Shown: positions 9,584 through 17,973, numbered from the stretch's first letter. The stretch: DNA of 64,000 bases from Aestuariivita sp049276915 (GCF_049276915.1 NZ_JBASXK010000158.1:1-64000); one strand, 5' to 3'. Notes: generated by a model from the sequence alone, not told the origin. Numbers and translations are program-made.

Positions 9584-11515
9584 TCAGCCCTTGCCCTCCA
9601 GATAGCGTCGCTTGGCCTCTTCTGTGCGCGCGAAATCACGCACCATCGTGTCGATCGCCACCTCGTCCGACTTGTCGGCATAGCGAAACTCACTGTCGGC
9701 ATAGCGGTTGATCTCCTGTATCACCATGTCGACGGTGATCGGCTGGCGCAGGTCCTTGATCATGCTCAGCTTGGTGTCATAGGGCTGAAACAGGAACAGA
9801 TCGGGCTCCTCCATCCATTCATCTGACAATTCGAAATCCATCGCGCGCAATTTGACCGCGTCGGTGATGTTCTTGATCGCGCGACCCGTGAACCGTTCAT
9901 CCGCCGCCTGGATAGCCTTGAGATAGGCACCAAGCTTGGCGATGGTATCCAACTCACCGAGATCCTCAGACACCTGCTCATAGACCCGGACCAGCCCCTC
10001 TTCCTGCGGGAGGTTGTGGGCGGCAAAGGACGCCGACACCGCGCGCTTTATCTCCTGCGCCGCATAAAGCTCATGCGCACCCAGAGGGATGTCGTGGTTC
10101 CTGCCCATCAGCAGCGCAAGAATGTCGATGTAATCCTCCCGTGTCTGCGGACCATCCACAAGGAACCGAGCCCCGGCGCGCTGGCGCAAGGCATCATCCA
10201 CGTTCTCGGGATAATTCGAGAACATGCCAAAGGTGCAATTGCCCCGCACCACCGTGTTGGCTCCCGCAAAGCTTTCCATCAGCACGGCAGTGATCTCGAG
10301 CTGACCCGAGCTCGACTGCCGATCACCACGTTTGCCCGCCAGCGTGTCGATATCGTCGATCGTGCCGAAGCCAATCACCGAAGGGTCGATCACGTTGTTG
10401 ACAAAGGCCTTGGCGTTCTGTCCGGACTTGCCCTGATAGCTGTCGATATTGTCCGTGCTCAGGTTCTGATAACGAAACGGATAGCCTGCGATCTGACAAT
10501 ATTCATTGATCATGCCCGCCATCATCTGGATCAACGTGGTCTTGCCGGTGCCGGGCTTGCCATCGCCCATGAAGGTAAAGATGAACCCGCCCAATTCGAC
10601 AAACGGATTGAGCCGACGCTCGAAATCATAGGCCATGATCATCTTGGCCAGACGCATCGCCTGATACTTGGCAATATGGTTGCCGACGACCTCATTCGGC
10701 TTCTTGAACGTCATCGTCAGGGTGGTGGATTTGGCCTTGCTGGCCGCCTCGAACCCGCGAATGGTCAGATTATCCGCCTCCACCTTCCAGGCAGCGCTGG
10801 TGAAAGGCTCAAGACGCGGCGCGCTCCCGGCCCGCGCGGCCACTTTTGCCATCAGTTGCTCGCCATAGGCCGCAACCGTTGCCACCAGATGTACATCATC
10901 CACCGCATGTTCCGCGATGTCCTGATCAAGCTCCCAGAGCGCACCATGCAATGCCAGTTGCCCGTTTTCGCTCAGAACTTCCTCGACCTCACCGACCTCG
11001 ACAGTGACCTCCGACAGGTGGGACGACATCAAAACCGCCAGCGCATTGCCCAACACATGCAGCGAGATCAACGCCTCGGCTGCCAGCAATTCGCCAAACT
11101 CGGCCCTGCGCGCCGACGGCAAATCGCCGGCCAGATTGGCCCGCTTCAGATCGGCCAGCGCCGTGCGCTCGGCATAGGCCTCACAGACCGCAAGAGAAAT
11201 CGCCAGAGCGCGACGCAGGGCGTGCATCACCTGAGCCTGCGCAGGCGAGACCAGTTCATCATCGCCATCCGCCGCCTCGATCCGCGCCAGAAGCTGCACG
11301 CCCCCACTGGGCTCGACCCGACGCGTCGCCAGGCCAGGCGTGGTCGAGCGAAACCGTCGCCGGGTCCCAAGTCCGGAGGATCGCTCCCGGGTTTCCACCA
11401 CAGCCCTGCCGATCCGGGGCGCATGATCAAAGCCTTGCAACAGGATCAGCGCAACAGGGTAATGTTTCACAATATCCGCCTCGGGCAGCTCCATCAGATC
11501 AGACGTCAAACTCAT
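9584..11515 (-). CDS. Classic-type AAA+ ATPase with long novel N-terminal region
   Basis: 643 residues from the ATG at 11515; an ATG at 11545 would add ten residues encoded by a dispersed repeat, so I reject it. The first 300 residues match nothing I know. The AAA+ module follows: Walker A GDGKPGTGKTT (about 317-327), Walker B GTIDDID (384-390), sensor 1 in MFSNYPENVD (around Asn434), and DALRQRAGARF with candidate arginine fingers (443-451). The IDDIDTLAGKRGD and ALRQRAGARF strings look like the FtsH/Vps4/p97 'classic' clade (IDEID, ALRRPGRF), but the catalytic Walker B Glu is Asp. No protease HExxH motif and no membrane helix. Likely a ring-forming remodelling ATPase acting on its operon partners. 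Confidence 0.9.
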   Translation of the reverse strand: MSLTSDLMELPEADIVKHYPVALILLQGFDHAPRIGRAVVETRERSSGLGTRRRFRSTTPGLATRRVEPSGGVQLLARIEAADGDDELVSPAQAQVMHALRRALAISLAVCEAYAERTALADLKRANLAGDLPSARRAEFGELLAAEALISLHVLGNALAVLMSSHLSEVTVEVGEVEEVLSENGQLALHGALWELDQDIAEHAVDDVHLVATVAAYGEQLMAKVAARAGSAPRLEPFTSAAWKVEADNLTIRGFEAASKAKSTTLTMTFKKPNEVVGNHIAKYQAMRLAKMIMAYDFERRLNPFVELGGFIFTFMGDGKPGTGKTTLIQMMAGMINEYCQIAGYPFRYQNLSTDNIDSYQGKSGQNAKAFVNNVIDPSVIGFGTIDDIDTLAGKRGDRQSSSGQLEITAVLMESFAGANTVVRGNCTFGMFSNYPENVDDALRQRAGARFLVDGPQTREDYIDILALLMGRNHDIPLGAHELYAAQEIKRAVSASFAAHNLPQEEGLVRVYEQVSEDLGELDTIAKLGAYLKAIQAADERFTGRAIKNITDAVKLRAMDFELSDEWMEEPDLFLFQPYDTKLSMIKDLRQPITVDMVIQEINRYADSEFRYADKSDEVAIDTMVRDFARTEEAKRRYLEGKG

Positions 11516-11527
11516 CTCGAAATCCCG

Positions 11528-11564
11528 TTCTTCATCTTGCTTCAAATATCCCCGCCGGAGGCTC
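11528..11564. repeat. Dispersed intergenic repeat, copy 4
   Basis: TTCTTCATCTTGC followed by CAAATATCCCCGCCGGAGG. It shares its first half with the copy at 49621 and its second half with the copy at 4366. It occupies most of the 74-base gap between the 373-residue gene and the AAA+ gene inside the operon. The palindromic arm is missing. Confidence 0.7.
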
Positions 11565-11589
11565 CCTCAGGCGACCCATATGCCTCACC

Positions 11590-12711
11590 TCAGTATCTCA
11601 GAACCCGCCCGCCCGCGCCGACGACAAACTTGCGCACATCCGCAAACCCGGGCGGGTTTGTTTCTGACAAGACCTGATAGGGACGCTGAGGAAGAATGAT
11701 CGCACGTTCCGTCCGTGTTGCCCCGGTTTCCGCGCCGCGTCCGCCGAATGGATCCAGCAGAAACACCTCGCGCTCCACATTGGAAAACCAGCCCGTCCGT
11801 TCTTCGCGCACGCGCTCGCTCTGCAGCGTTTCAGCCGTCCAGGCCAGCGCCCAGTCCTGCCCCTCGGGTGCGCGGGCTTCGTCCAGAACCGCCCGCAAAG
11901 GGCCGGATTGATCCGTGAAGGCGCTCGAATACATCGGCCCCAGATGAAACCGTCGCAAGCGTTTGGGGTGCAGATCAGCGAAATCCTCGTCAAAACCCTG
12001 CGCGATCGTCACCAGCTTGAGCCCGCCCAGCGACTGCGCCATCAGATGCGCGTTGACCTCGGGCCATCGGCGTTCATCCTTGGGCAGGGCGACCTTGCCG
12101 GTGTCTTCCAGCTCCATCAGGTAGATCACCGGCAGATTGACCTGGCTGTCATAGACCGCCCAATGGATCAGGAACCTGCGGCGCCGCTCGTCAATATTGC
12201 CCTGCCACTGGCAGACGGGGTGGTTTTGCGCCCAAAACAGCTCTCCGCGCAGCAACTCCTCATAATAAAACCGCTGGCTCAGCGCGAATTGCAGCTTGGT
12301 GGGCAGTTCCTGATCCGAAATGATGACACGCGCCATCTGATCTTTCAGCTGCTCGGCCGTGGGCATGCCATCTAGATGCCCGCGGGCCTGCTGGGCGTCA
12401 TTGGCCATCGTCAACAACTCGGCGATCATCGGAAAACCACTCTCGCGCCGGTCAATGGCAAGCGAGCCGAAGAACCGCCCGGTGTCACGCCCCACCAGCA
12501 GATATTTCATCGACAAGGCGCGAAACGTGAAGGTCAGCATCGTGCCATAGCGGGCAAGGATCTTTACCTCTTCGCGGCTTAATCCGTCATCTGCCTCCAT
12601 GACCGCCGCGACACGGCCCAGATGCCCGGTGATCGCTTCGAACTTGCGAAAATACCGGCGCGACGCAAAGCGATCCGTCAGCCCGCTGGGGTCAACGCCC
12701 GTTTCACTCAT
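11590..12711 (-). CDS. Unrecognised 373-residue protein of the AAA+ operon
   Basis: Soluble-looking protein of unknown family. The N-terminal third is helical and charged (SRRYFRKFEAITGHLGRVAA). The middle has KLQFALSQRFYYEELLRGE and a WAVYDSQVNLPVIYLMELED segment that looks like a beta-strand-rich core. The C-terminus contains EREVFLLDPFGG and ends in GAGGRVLRY. No nucleotide-binding, nuclease or protease motif is visible. The ATG at 12711 lies eight bases before the end of the 58-residue membrane protein gene (stop ends at 12704), so translation is probably coupled. It precedes the AAA+ gene, separated by a dispersed repeat. Confidence 0.82.
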   Translation of the reverse strand: MSETGVDPSGLTDRFASRRYFRKFEAITGHLGRVAAVMEADDGLSREEVKILARYGTMLTFTFRALSMKYLLVGRDTGRFFGSLAIDRRESGFPMIAELLTMANDAQQARGHLDGMPTAEQLKDQMARVIISDQELPTKLQFALSQRFYYEELLRGELFWAQNHPVCQWQGNIDERRRRFLIHWAVYDSQVNLPVIYLMELEDTGKVALPKDERRWPEVNAHLMAQSLGGLKLVTIAQGFDEDFADLHPKRLRRFHLGPMYSSAFTDQSGPLRAVLDEARAPEGQDWALAWTAETLQSERVREERTGWFSNVEREVFLLDPFGGRGAETGATRTERAIILPQRPYQVLSETNPPGFADVRKFVVGAGGRVLRY

Positions 12712-12880
12712 CCCTGACTTTCGGTTTGCGCAATCGCGGCAACCACATCAGGCCAAGACCGATCGCACCCAGAACGATTCCCCCCAGTTCGACCTCACGC
12801 GGGAGCAGGTCGAAATAGGCACCGATCAACGAGGCGACCCACAAAGCAATCAATAGGAACGAGAGTTTCTGCATATTCAT
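12704..12880 (-). CDS. 58-residue membrane protein coupled to the AAA+ operon
   Basis: A short gene easily missed by automatic calling. Reading from the ATG at 12880, it starts MNMQKLSFLLIALWVAS, passes PREVELGG and ends RLRKPKVRDE. Two hydrophobic stretches (about 6-23 and 33-47) joined by a turn with FDLLPREVE predict a helical hairpin in the membrane with a positively charged C-terminal tail. Its ATG overlaps the stop of the coiled-coil gene as ATGA (12877-12880), and its own stop overlaps the start of the 373-residue gene by eight bases. This double overlap is strong evidence that it is translated. Family unknown. Confidence 0.78.
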   Translation of the reverse strand: MNMQKLSFLLIALWVASLIGAYFDLLPREVELGGIVLGAIGLGLMWLPRLRKPKVRDE

Positions 12881-13953
12881 GATCCGTAGAGGTTCTTGTC
12901 ATGTTTCTCGATGATCTTGGCAAAGCGCCGGGCAAAGCGTTCATCTGCCTTGGCTTTCGCCTCCAGCACATCGCGGGCAAAGACCATGTGATCTTCGTGC
13001 TTTTCCATCATCTCGGCCATTTTCTGATTGGTCGCCGTCCCGATGGCCGCCATGGCGGACTGCGCCTCCTGATCGGTTTTGACACCGATCTCATTGATGC
13101 GATGCGCCACGTCTTGTTGTTGCGCGGTTTTCAGCGACTTGGAGAGCGCGTCATATAGCACCACGCGCTGCTTGGTATCCGTCTGCAGCTTGTTGATCAG
13201 AACCATCTGAGTCGCCGCCTGGTTCTGCAAGCTGTCGACCCATGTCTTGCCCTTCTCGATATAGCGCTCCAGGGTTTGGGACCGGGCAAGTTTGACCTGC
13301 TCGTCCTGCACCATCTGATTGTACTGCGTGTTCAGCGCCGCAAGTTCGGTTTCAAGCTTGGTGCGCGCGGCGGCGTCCTGTTCGACCGAGATCTTGTTTT
13401 CCAGCGCTATGATCTTTGGATCCATGTCTTGAATATCGCGGCGCAGCGCTTCCAGTTCACCGACAACCGCCTCCCGCTCATCCAATGTCGCCGAGAGGTT
13501 GGTCTCGACCTTCACCTTCTCGCCTTCAAGCATCTCAAGCTGGCTTTGCAGCAAGGTCACAATCACATCCGACTTGGCGATCAGATCATGTAGCTTGTCG
13601 TCGATCGAGGCCGTGCGCATCCGTTCCTGACGCATGGATTCCGACTTGCCGCGGGAAAACACGCCGACAAAGCTCTCCCAACCGGTCTTCGAGCGCATCT
13701 CGTCAAAGTCTTTGGAAAACGCCTCGGTGACATCGTCCAGCCCCATGATCAACTCGGCGATATTGGCGTTCATCACATCCGTATGGGCGTGCACATCCTC
13801 AAGCGTTGCATTTTCGATATCTATCGCAGCATCCTCACCGGCCACGATCTTGGCCCGTGCCGCCTCGATACGTGCGGAAAGCTGCGCGATCTCGGCCTGA
13901 GTCTTGGCGACCTGCTCCTGCGACTCCTGAACCATTGCATCAAAATCGGCCAT
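12877..13953 (-). CDS. Coiled-coil protein, first gene of the AAA+ operon
   Basis: 358 residues from the ATG at 13953, chosen because GGAGG lies nine bases upstream; the longer frame to 14103 runs through promoter-like sequence. Almost entirely helical with long heptad-like stretches: 1-45 (QEQVAKTQAEIAQLSARIEA), about 130-230 (LLQSQLEMLEGEKVKVE, GELEALRRDIQDMDPKI) and 290-350. A short region near 85-100 (GWESFVGVFSRGKSESMRQER) breaks the coil. No membrane helix or enzyme motif. The general look recalls PspA/ESCRT-III or TelA-type stress proteins, but I see no diagnostic motif for either. With the AAA+ ATPase it suggests a polymer-remodeller pair. An inverted repeat lies in its leader. Confidence 0.85.
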   Translation of the reverse strand: MADFDAMVQESQEQVAKTQAEIAQLSARIEAARAKIVAGEDAAIDIENATLEDVHAHTDVMNANIAELIMGLDDVTEAFSKDFDEMRSKTGWESFVGVFSRGKSESMRQERMRTASIDDKLHDLIAKSDVIVTLLQSQLEMLEGEKVKVETNLSATLDEREAVVGELEALRRDIQDMDPKIIALENKISVEQDAAARTKLETELAALNTQYNQMVQDEQVKLARSQTLERYIEKGKTWVDSLQNQAATQMVLINKLQTDTKQRVVLYDALSKSLKTAQQQDVAHRINEIGVKTDQEAQSAMAAIGTATNQKMAEMMEKHEDHMVFARDVLEAKAKADERFARRFAKIIEKHDKNLYGS

Positions 13954-13992
13954 GAAATGCGAACCTCCAAAGAAACTGTTACTGTCCATATA

Positions 13993-14019
13993 GGTGATGT
14001 TAAGATCATTTACATCACC
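13993..14019. promoter_or_regulatory. Inverted repeat in the leader of the AAA+ operon
   Basis: Perfect 8-bp inverted repeat GGTGATGT (13993-14000) and ACATCACC (14012-14019) separated by 11 AT-rich bases, about 40-66 bases upstream of the first gene's ATG. Size and symmetry fit an operator for a dimeric repressor, or a leader hairpin. No regulator gene lies next to it. Confidence 0.45.
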
Positions 14020-14143
14020 CGGTCTTTTGCTTTTGACAAACTGTTGCAAATGCAAAGAGCCATTGGAAGAGCAGAGTTGGAGCGCGCATCGCACTGACCT
14101 CACGCATGGCCGCGCAAGATCAGTGCATCAGATGCATGCGGGA

Positions 14144-15352
14144 TCAGCCGACCACGTTGAACTCGGGCCCGTAGGGATAGCCGGTGATGTTCTCGTTCCC
14201 ATCTTCGGTGATGACCAGAATATCGTGTTCACGATAGCCGCCAGCACCGGGTTGATCGTTGGCGATGGTCAGCATCGGCTCCATGGAAATCACCATGCCC
14301 GGCTGCAGGATCGTGTCGATATCTTCGCGCAGTTCCAGACCGGCCTCCCGGCCAAAATAGTGGCTGAGAACACCGAACGAATGTCCATATCCAAAGGTGC
14401 GGTATTGCAGCATGTCGCGTTCTTCGAAGAATGCGTTGATCTTATGGGTGACCTCGGCGCAGCTGACACCGGGCACCAGAAGGCTCATCCCGTATTCATG
14501 GGCGGCCACGTTGGCCTCCCAGACCTTCAGGGACGCCGCATCCACCTCGCCCACGAAGAGTGTGCGTTCCAGTGCCGTGTAGTACCCCGAGATCATAGGG
14601 AACGTGTTCAGCGACAGGATATCGCCCCGCTGCAGTTGGCGTGCAGTGACCGGGTTATGTGCACCGTCGGTGTTCAGCCCGGATTGAAACCACACCCATG
14701 TGTCGCGGTATTCGGCGTCCGGAAACCGCTTGGCGATCTCGGCTTCCATTGCATCCCGCCCGGCCATGGCAACGTCGATCTCGCGCGTGCCCACCTTGAT
14801 CGCATCGCGGATCGCATAGCCGCCTGCATCGGCAACCTGCGCGCCTTGCCGGATCAAGGCTATTTCTGCGGGCGACTTGTGCATCCGCTGGCGCATGGTC
14901 GTTGGAGCGATATCCACGGTCACGGCGGGTTTGAGGAAATCCTCAAGCTTTTCGCGCTGCATGATGGTGAGATGATCACCCTCATAGCCCACTATCTTTC
15001 CTTCGCCGCAGACAGACAGGATCGCACGCCAGAAATTGTCACGCTGCCAGTCGGTATAGGTGATGTTGTCGCCATGACATCTGCGCCATGGCTGGCCTGC
15101 GTCGATGCCTGCACTGATGGTCACGCTCTCGGTTTCGGTCACGACCAGACCGTAAGGCCGTCCGAATGAGCAATAGAGAAATCCCGAGTAATAGGCGATG
15201 TTGTGCATGGAGGTGAAAACGGCCACCGAACACCCCGCATCCTCCATGCGCTGGCGCAATCCTTTGAGGCGGGCTTCATACTCAATTTCGGCGAATGGCA
15301 GCGTGGCCTTTTCACCATTGTGATAGCGATACATATCTGGGCGAGCGGTCAT
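14144..15352 (-). CDS. Creatinase (creatine amidinohydrolase)
   Basis: Hydrolyses creatine to sarcosine and urea in the cytoplasm (EC 3.5.3.3). 402 residues with the M24 'pita-bread' C-terminal domain. It matches the known Pseudomonas creatinase closely by eye: FTSMHNIAYYSGFLYCSFGRP, DAGQPWRR, TDWQRDN, WFQSGLNTDGAHNPVT, GYYTALERTLF and LQYRTFGYGHSFG. Catalytic His232 falls at exactly the expected number (DGAHNP). As in true creatinases, the metal-binding residues of aminopeptidases are not conserved. AAGGAGGG precedes the ATG. No sarcosine oxidase or urease is in the window, so the products must be handled elsewhere. Sarcosine- or betaine-linked roles are possible. Confidence 0.93.
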   Translation of the reverse strand: MTARPDMYRYHNGEKATLPFAEIEYEARLKGLRQRMEDAGCSVAVFTSMHNIAYYSGFLYCSFGRPYGLVVTETESVTISAGIDAGQPWRRCHGDNITYTDWQRDNFWRAILSVCGEGKIVGYEGDHLTIMQREKLEDFLKPAVTVDIAPTTMRQRMHKSPAEIALIRQGAQVADAGGYAIRDAIKVGTREIDVAMAGRDAMEAEIAKRFPDAEYRDTWVWFQSGLNTDGAHNPVTARQLQRGDILSLNTFPMISGYYTALERTLFVGEVDAASLKVWEANVAAHEYGMSLLVPGVSCAEVTHKINAFFEERDMLQYRTFGYGHSFGVLSHYFGREAGLELREDIDTILQPGMVISMEPMLTIANDQPGAGGYREHDILVITEDGNENITGYPYGPEFNVVG

Positions 15353-15450
15353 GTCAGACCCTCCTTTTCAGAAAGGTCCCGGCGTACAGGACAAGGGGAA
15401 AAAACCGTTGGAGCGACGCCATCGTTCCGGCCCGTGCAGATTGCCCGAAC

Positions 15451-16236
15451 TCACGCGCCGGTCAAGAGGCGGCTCAAATCGCTATCGGCGTCAACCAGCG
15501 CATCAATCACATCAAAATGGTGTTTGCCTTGCGCGATATGGCATTCCACGGACCAGGCCTCGGCCAACCACCGCGCCTGATCAAGGAAAGCCGGACGCTC
15601 GTCACCACCGACCCACACCGTGACCGGCACATCCGGAACAGGCTGATGCACCGGGCTTTCCGCACGCGCCTCGGCTCCATCCATGCCGAAGACGTCATTC
15701 ATCGAGGTCCGCAACAAAGGCTCAAGATCCGAGAGCGGAGAGATCGGAACAACCCGTGCGATTCTCTGGGCCACCGCGAAGGGCAGCATGCCCGGCTCAA
15801 GCATCCGCGCCACCAAATGCCCGCCCGCCGAATGCCCCGTCAGCGCCAACGGCCCCTCGGCGCGATCGGCCACTGCCGATACGGCGGCTGCGATCTGATT
15901 GGTGATCCCCGAAATCGCGATTTCCGGACAGAGCGTGTAGGATGGCATCGCCACCGACCATCCCTGCGCCAATGATCCTGCCGCCAGATGTGACCAATAT
16001 GTCCGGTCGAATGCCTTCCAATAGCCACCATGCACAAAGACGACCGTACCCCGCGCTGCGTCAAGGGGGTGAAAGAGGTCGAACACTTCCCTTTCGCCCG
16101 CACCATAGCGCAGCCCGAGCTCGGCGCGCGCGCCCAGCGCGTCACGAAACTGAGCGGCCTTTGCCGCCCAACGCGGCGGATAGGCATCGGCACCGTCGAT
16201 ATAGGCCGAATTGGCATAGGCATCATCCAGTTCCAC
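15451..16236 (-). CDS. Alpha/beta hydrolase, kynurenine formamidase-like
   Basis: Serine hydrolase of the alpha/beta fold. I choose GTG at 16236, which has AGGAGAG six bases upstream, giving 261 residues starting MELDDAYANSAYIDGADAYPPRW. Motifs: HGGYW oxyanion loop, nucleophile elbow GHSAGGH, late Asp in VWVGGDE and His in KHHFDVI. N-terminal 'DAYANSAYI' and HGGYW are shared with arylformamidase/kynurenine formamidase-type enzymes, which hydrolyse N-formylkynurenine; esterase activity on other small substrates is equally possible. It lies 98 bases upstream of the creatinase gene on the same strand and is divergent from gabD, 83 bases away. Confidence 0.85.
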   Translation of the reverse strand: MELDDAYANSAYIDGADAYPPRWAAKAAQFRDALGARAELGLRYGAGEREVFDLFHPLDAARGTVVFVHGGYWKAFDRTYWSHLAAGSLAQGWSVAMPSYTLCPEIAISGITNQIAAAVSAVADRAEGPLALTGHSAGGHLVARMLEPGMLPFAVAQRIARVVPISPLSDLEPLLRTSMNDVFGMDGAEARAESPVHQPVPDVPVTVWVGGDERPAFLDQARWLAEAWSVECHIAQGKHHFDVIDALVDADSDLSRLLTGA

Positions 16237-16319
16237 GCGCGTCTCTCCTGATCTGGCTCTGGACAAACCTATCTCCAACTGGTTTCCCTCTGCGAGTAAA
16301 ATCTCGCGGAGGGAATGCC

Positions 16320-17795
16320 ATGCTGGACGCCACAACCGATCTGAAATCGCTGCTCAAGGACCCAAGCCTTCTGGAAACCCGTGCCTATATCGGCGGCAAA
16401 TGGGTGGATGGTGACAATGGCACATTTCCCGTCACGAACCCTGCGCGTGGCGACGTGGTCGCCGAAGTCGCCGATCTCTCGCGCGCGCAGGTGGCCGGTG
16501 CGATCGCTCAAGCCGAAGTCGCGCAGAAAGAATGGGCAAAGTGGACAGGCAAGGAACGCGCGGCTGTCATGCGAAAATGGTTCGATCTGATGATGGAGAA
16601 CGCCGATGATCTGGGCACGATCCTGACTGCTGAGCAAGGCAAACCTCATGCCGAAGCCAAGGGCGAGATCGCTTACGGGGCCTCTTTCATCGAATTCTTC
16701 GGCGAGGAAGCCAAGCGCATTTATGGCGAGATGATTCCCGGCCACCAGCGTGACAAACGCATTATGGTCCTCAAACAGCCAATCGGCGTGGCAGCCTCGA
16801 TCACTCCGTGGAACTTTCCGAATGCGATGATCACCCGCAAGGCCGCGCCAGCGCTGGCCGCGGGCTGTTCCTTTGTTGCGCGTCCCGCAGCCGAGACTCC
16901 GTTGAGTGCCATTGTCATGGGTGTTCTGGCCGAACGTGCGGGTATTCCCGCAGGCGTGTTCAATATCCTGCCCTCGTCGCGGTCTTCGGATATCGGCAAG
17001 GAATTCTGCGAAAACCCCGCCGTGCGCAAACTGACCTTTACCGGCTCGACCGAGGTTGGTCGCATTCTGCTGAAACAGGCGGCCGATCAGGTGATGAAAT
17101 GCTCGATGGAGCTGGGAGGCAACGCCCCATTCATCGTCTTTGATGACGCGGATCTGGATGCTGCCGTCGAAGGCGCAATGCTGTGCAAATTCCGCAACAA
17201 CGGTCAGACCTGCGTCTGCGCAAACCGCATTTATGTGCAGGCCGGCGTTTATGACGCCTTCGCCGCCAAGCTGAAAGTGGCTGTGGAAAAGCTGAACGTC
17301 GGGGATGGCCTCAGCGACGGTATCACCACGGGTCCGCTGATCAATCAGGACGCGATCGACAAGGTCCTTGAGCATCTGGGCGACGTCACAGCGAAAGGCG
17401 GCGCAATTCTGACCGGCGGTTCGGCACATGCTTTGGGCGGCAATTTCTTCCAGCCTACAGTGGTCACCGGTGTCACTCAGGACATGAAAGTCGCGCAGGA
17501 GGAAACCTTCGGCCCTCTTGCCCCTCTCTTCAAGTTCGACAATGAGGACGAGGTGATCGCAATGGCAAATGACACGATCTTCGGCCTTGCTGCCTATTTC
17601 TATGCCAAGGATCTCAGCCGCGTCTACAAAGTGGCCGAAGCTCTGGAATACGGCATTGTCGGTGTGAACACAGGCATCATCTCGACAGAAGTCGCCCCCT
17701 TTGGCGGCATCAAGCAATCCGGCCTTGGCCGAGAAGGCAGCCATCATGGCATCGAAGACTACCTGGAAATGAAGTATGTCTGCATGTCGGTGTAA
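16320..17795 (+). CDS. gabD: NAD(P)-dependent succinate-semialdehyde dehydrogenase
   Basis: Oxidises succinate semialdehyde to succinate, the last step of 4-aminobutyrate use. 491 residues from the ATG at 16320 behind GGAGGGA. Aldehyde dehydrogenase features: TPWNFP (163-168), the Rossmann segment with TGSTEVGR (241-248), general-base Glu264 in MELGGNAP and the nucleophile Cys298 in GQTCVCANR; the nearby second cysteine (300) is the redox-switch pattern of GabD enzymes. The usual cofactor-contacting Lys of the KPA motif is Arg (ARPAAETP, near 188), seen in some relatives. No gabT is adjacent. It is followed by two hairpins, the second a good terminator. Confidence 0.92.
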   Translation: MLDATTDLKSLLKDPSLLETRAYIGGKWVDGDNGTFPVTNPARGDVVAEVADLSRAQVAGAIAQAEVAQKEWAKWTGKERAAVMRKWFDLMMENADDLGTILTAEQGKPHAEAKGEIAYGASFIEFFGEEAKRIYGEMIPGHQRDKRIMVLKQPIGVAASITPWNFPNAMITRKAAPALAAGCSFVARPAAETPLSAIVMGVLAERAGIPAGVFNILPSSRSSDIGKEFCENPAVRKLTFTGSTEVGRILLKQAADQVMKCSMELGGNAPFIVFDDADLDAAVEGAMLCKFRNNGQTCVCANRIYVQAGVYDAFAAKLKVAVEKLNVGDGLSDGITTGPLINQDAIDKVLEHLGDVTAKGGAILTGGSAHALGGNFFQPTVVTGVTQDMKVAQEETFGPLAPLFKFDNEDEVIAMANDTIFGLAAYFYAKDLSRVYKVAEALEYGIVGVNTGIISTEVAPFGGIKQSGLGREGSHHGIEDYLEMKYVCMSV

Positions 17796-17812
17796 TGCAG
17801 CGGCCGTTTGAC

Positions 17813-17838
17813 GGACGTCGGATACACATCCGGCGTCC
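17813..17838 (+). other. Strong 11-bp hairpin after gabD
   Basis: GGACGTCGGAT (17813-17823), ACAC loop, ATCCGGCGTCC (17828-17838): eleven pairs including one G-U. No T-run follows, so it is more likely an mRNA 3'-end stabiliser or processing signal than a terminator by itself. Confidence 0.55.
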
Positions 17839-17929
17839 TGATCAACCGCAACCGGCAGGCACAGCTACCCGTCTTCGCTTCCAAACCCGACCGGCGCTCC
17901 GATCGCCGACCGTTCGCGTCGCAACCCTG

Positions 17930-17957
17930 CGCCCTCAAGTCATCTTGGGGGCGTTTT
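17930..17957 (+). terminator. Rho-independent terminator between gabD and the MFS gene
   Basis: CGCCCTCAAG (17930-17939), TCAT loop, CTTGGGGGCG (17944-17953), then four T residues. Ten pairs with one wobble. It ends only 16 bases before the ATG of the transporter gene, so that gene either has its promoter within this region or depends on read-through. Confidence 0.7.
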
Positions 17958-17973
17958 CATTCGGACCCACGCC

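Noticed and set aside
10016..11677. Long open frame of 553 codons on the plus strand
   Set aside because: It lies entirely antisense to the AAA+ gene, has an arginine/histidine/glutamine-rich composition typical of shadow frames in GC-rich DNA, and shows no family motif.
7247..13953. AAA+ operon as a restriction or phage-defence system
   Set aside because: No nuclease, methyltransferase, toxin or sensor motif is visible in any of the seven proteins, and no other defence genes are nearby.
12877..13953. Coiled-coil protein as a TelA/KlaA tellurite-resistance protein
   Set aside because: The coiled-coil layout is compatible but the conserved TelA stretches are not visible; similarity could be due to coiled-coil composition alone.
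16269..17747. 492-codon minus-strand frame opposite gabD
   Set aside because: Shadow of a conserved aldehyde dehydrogenase gene.
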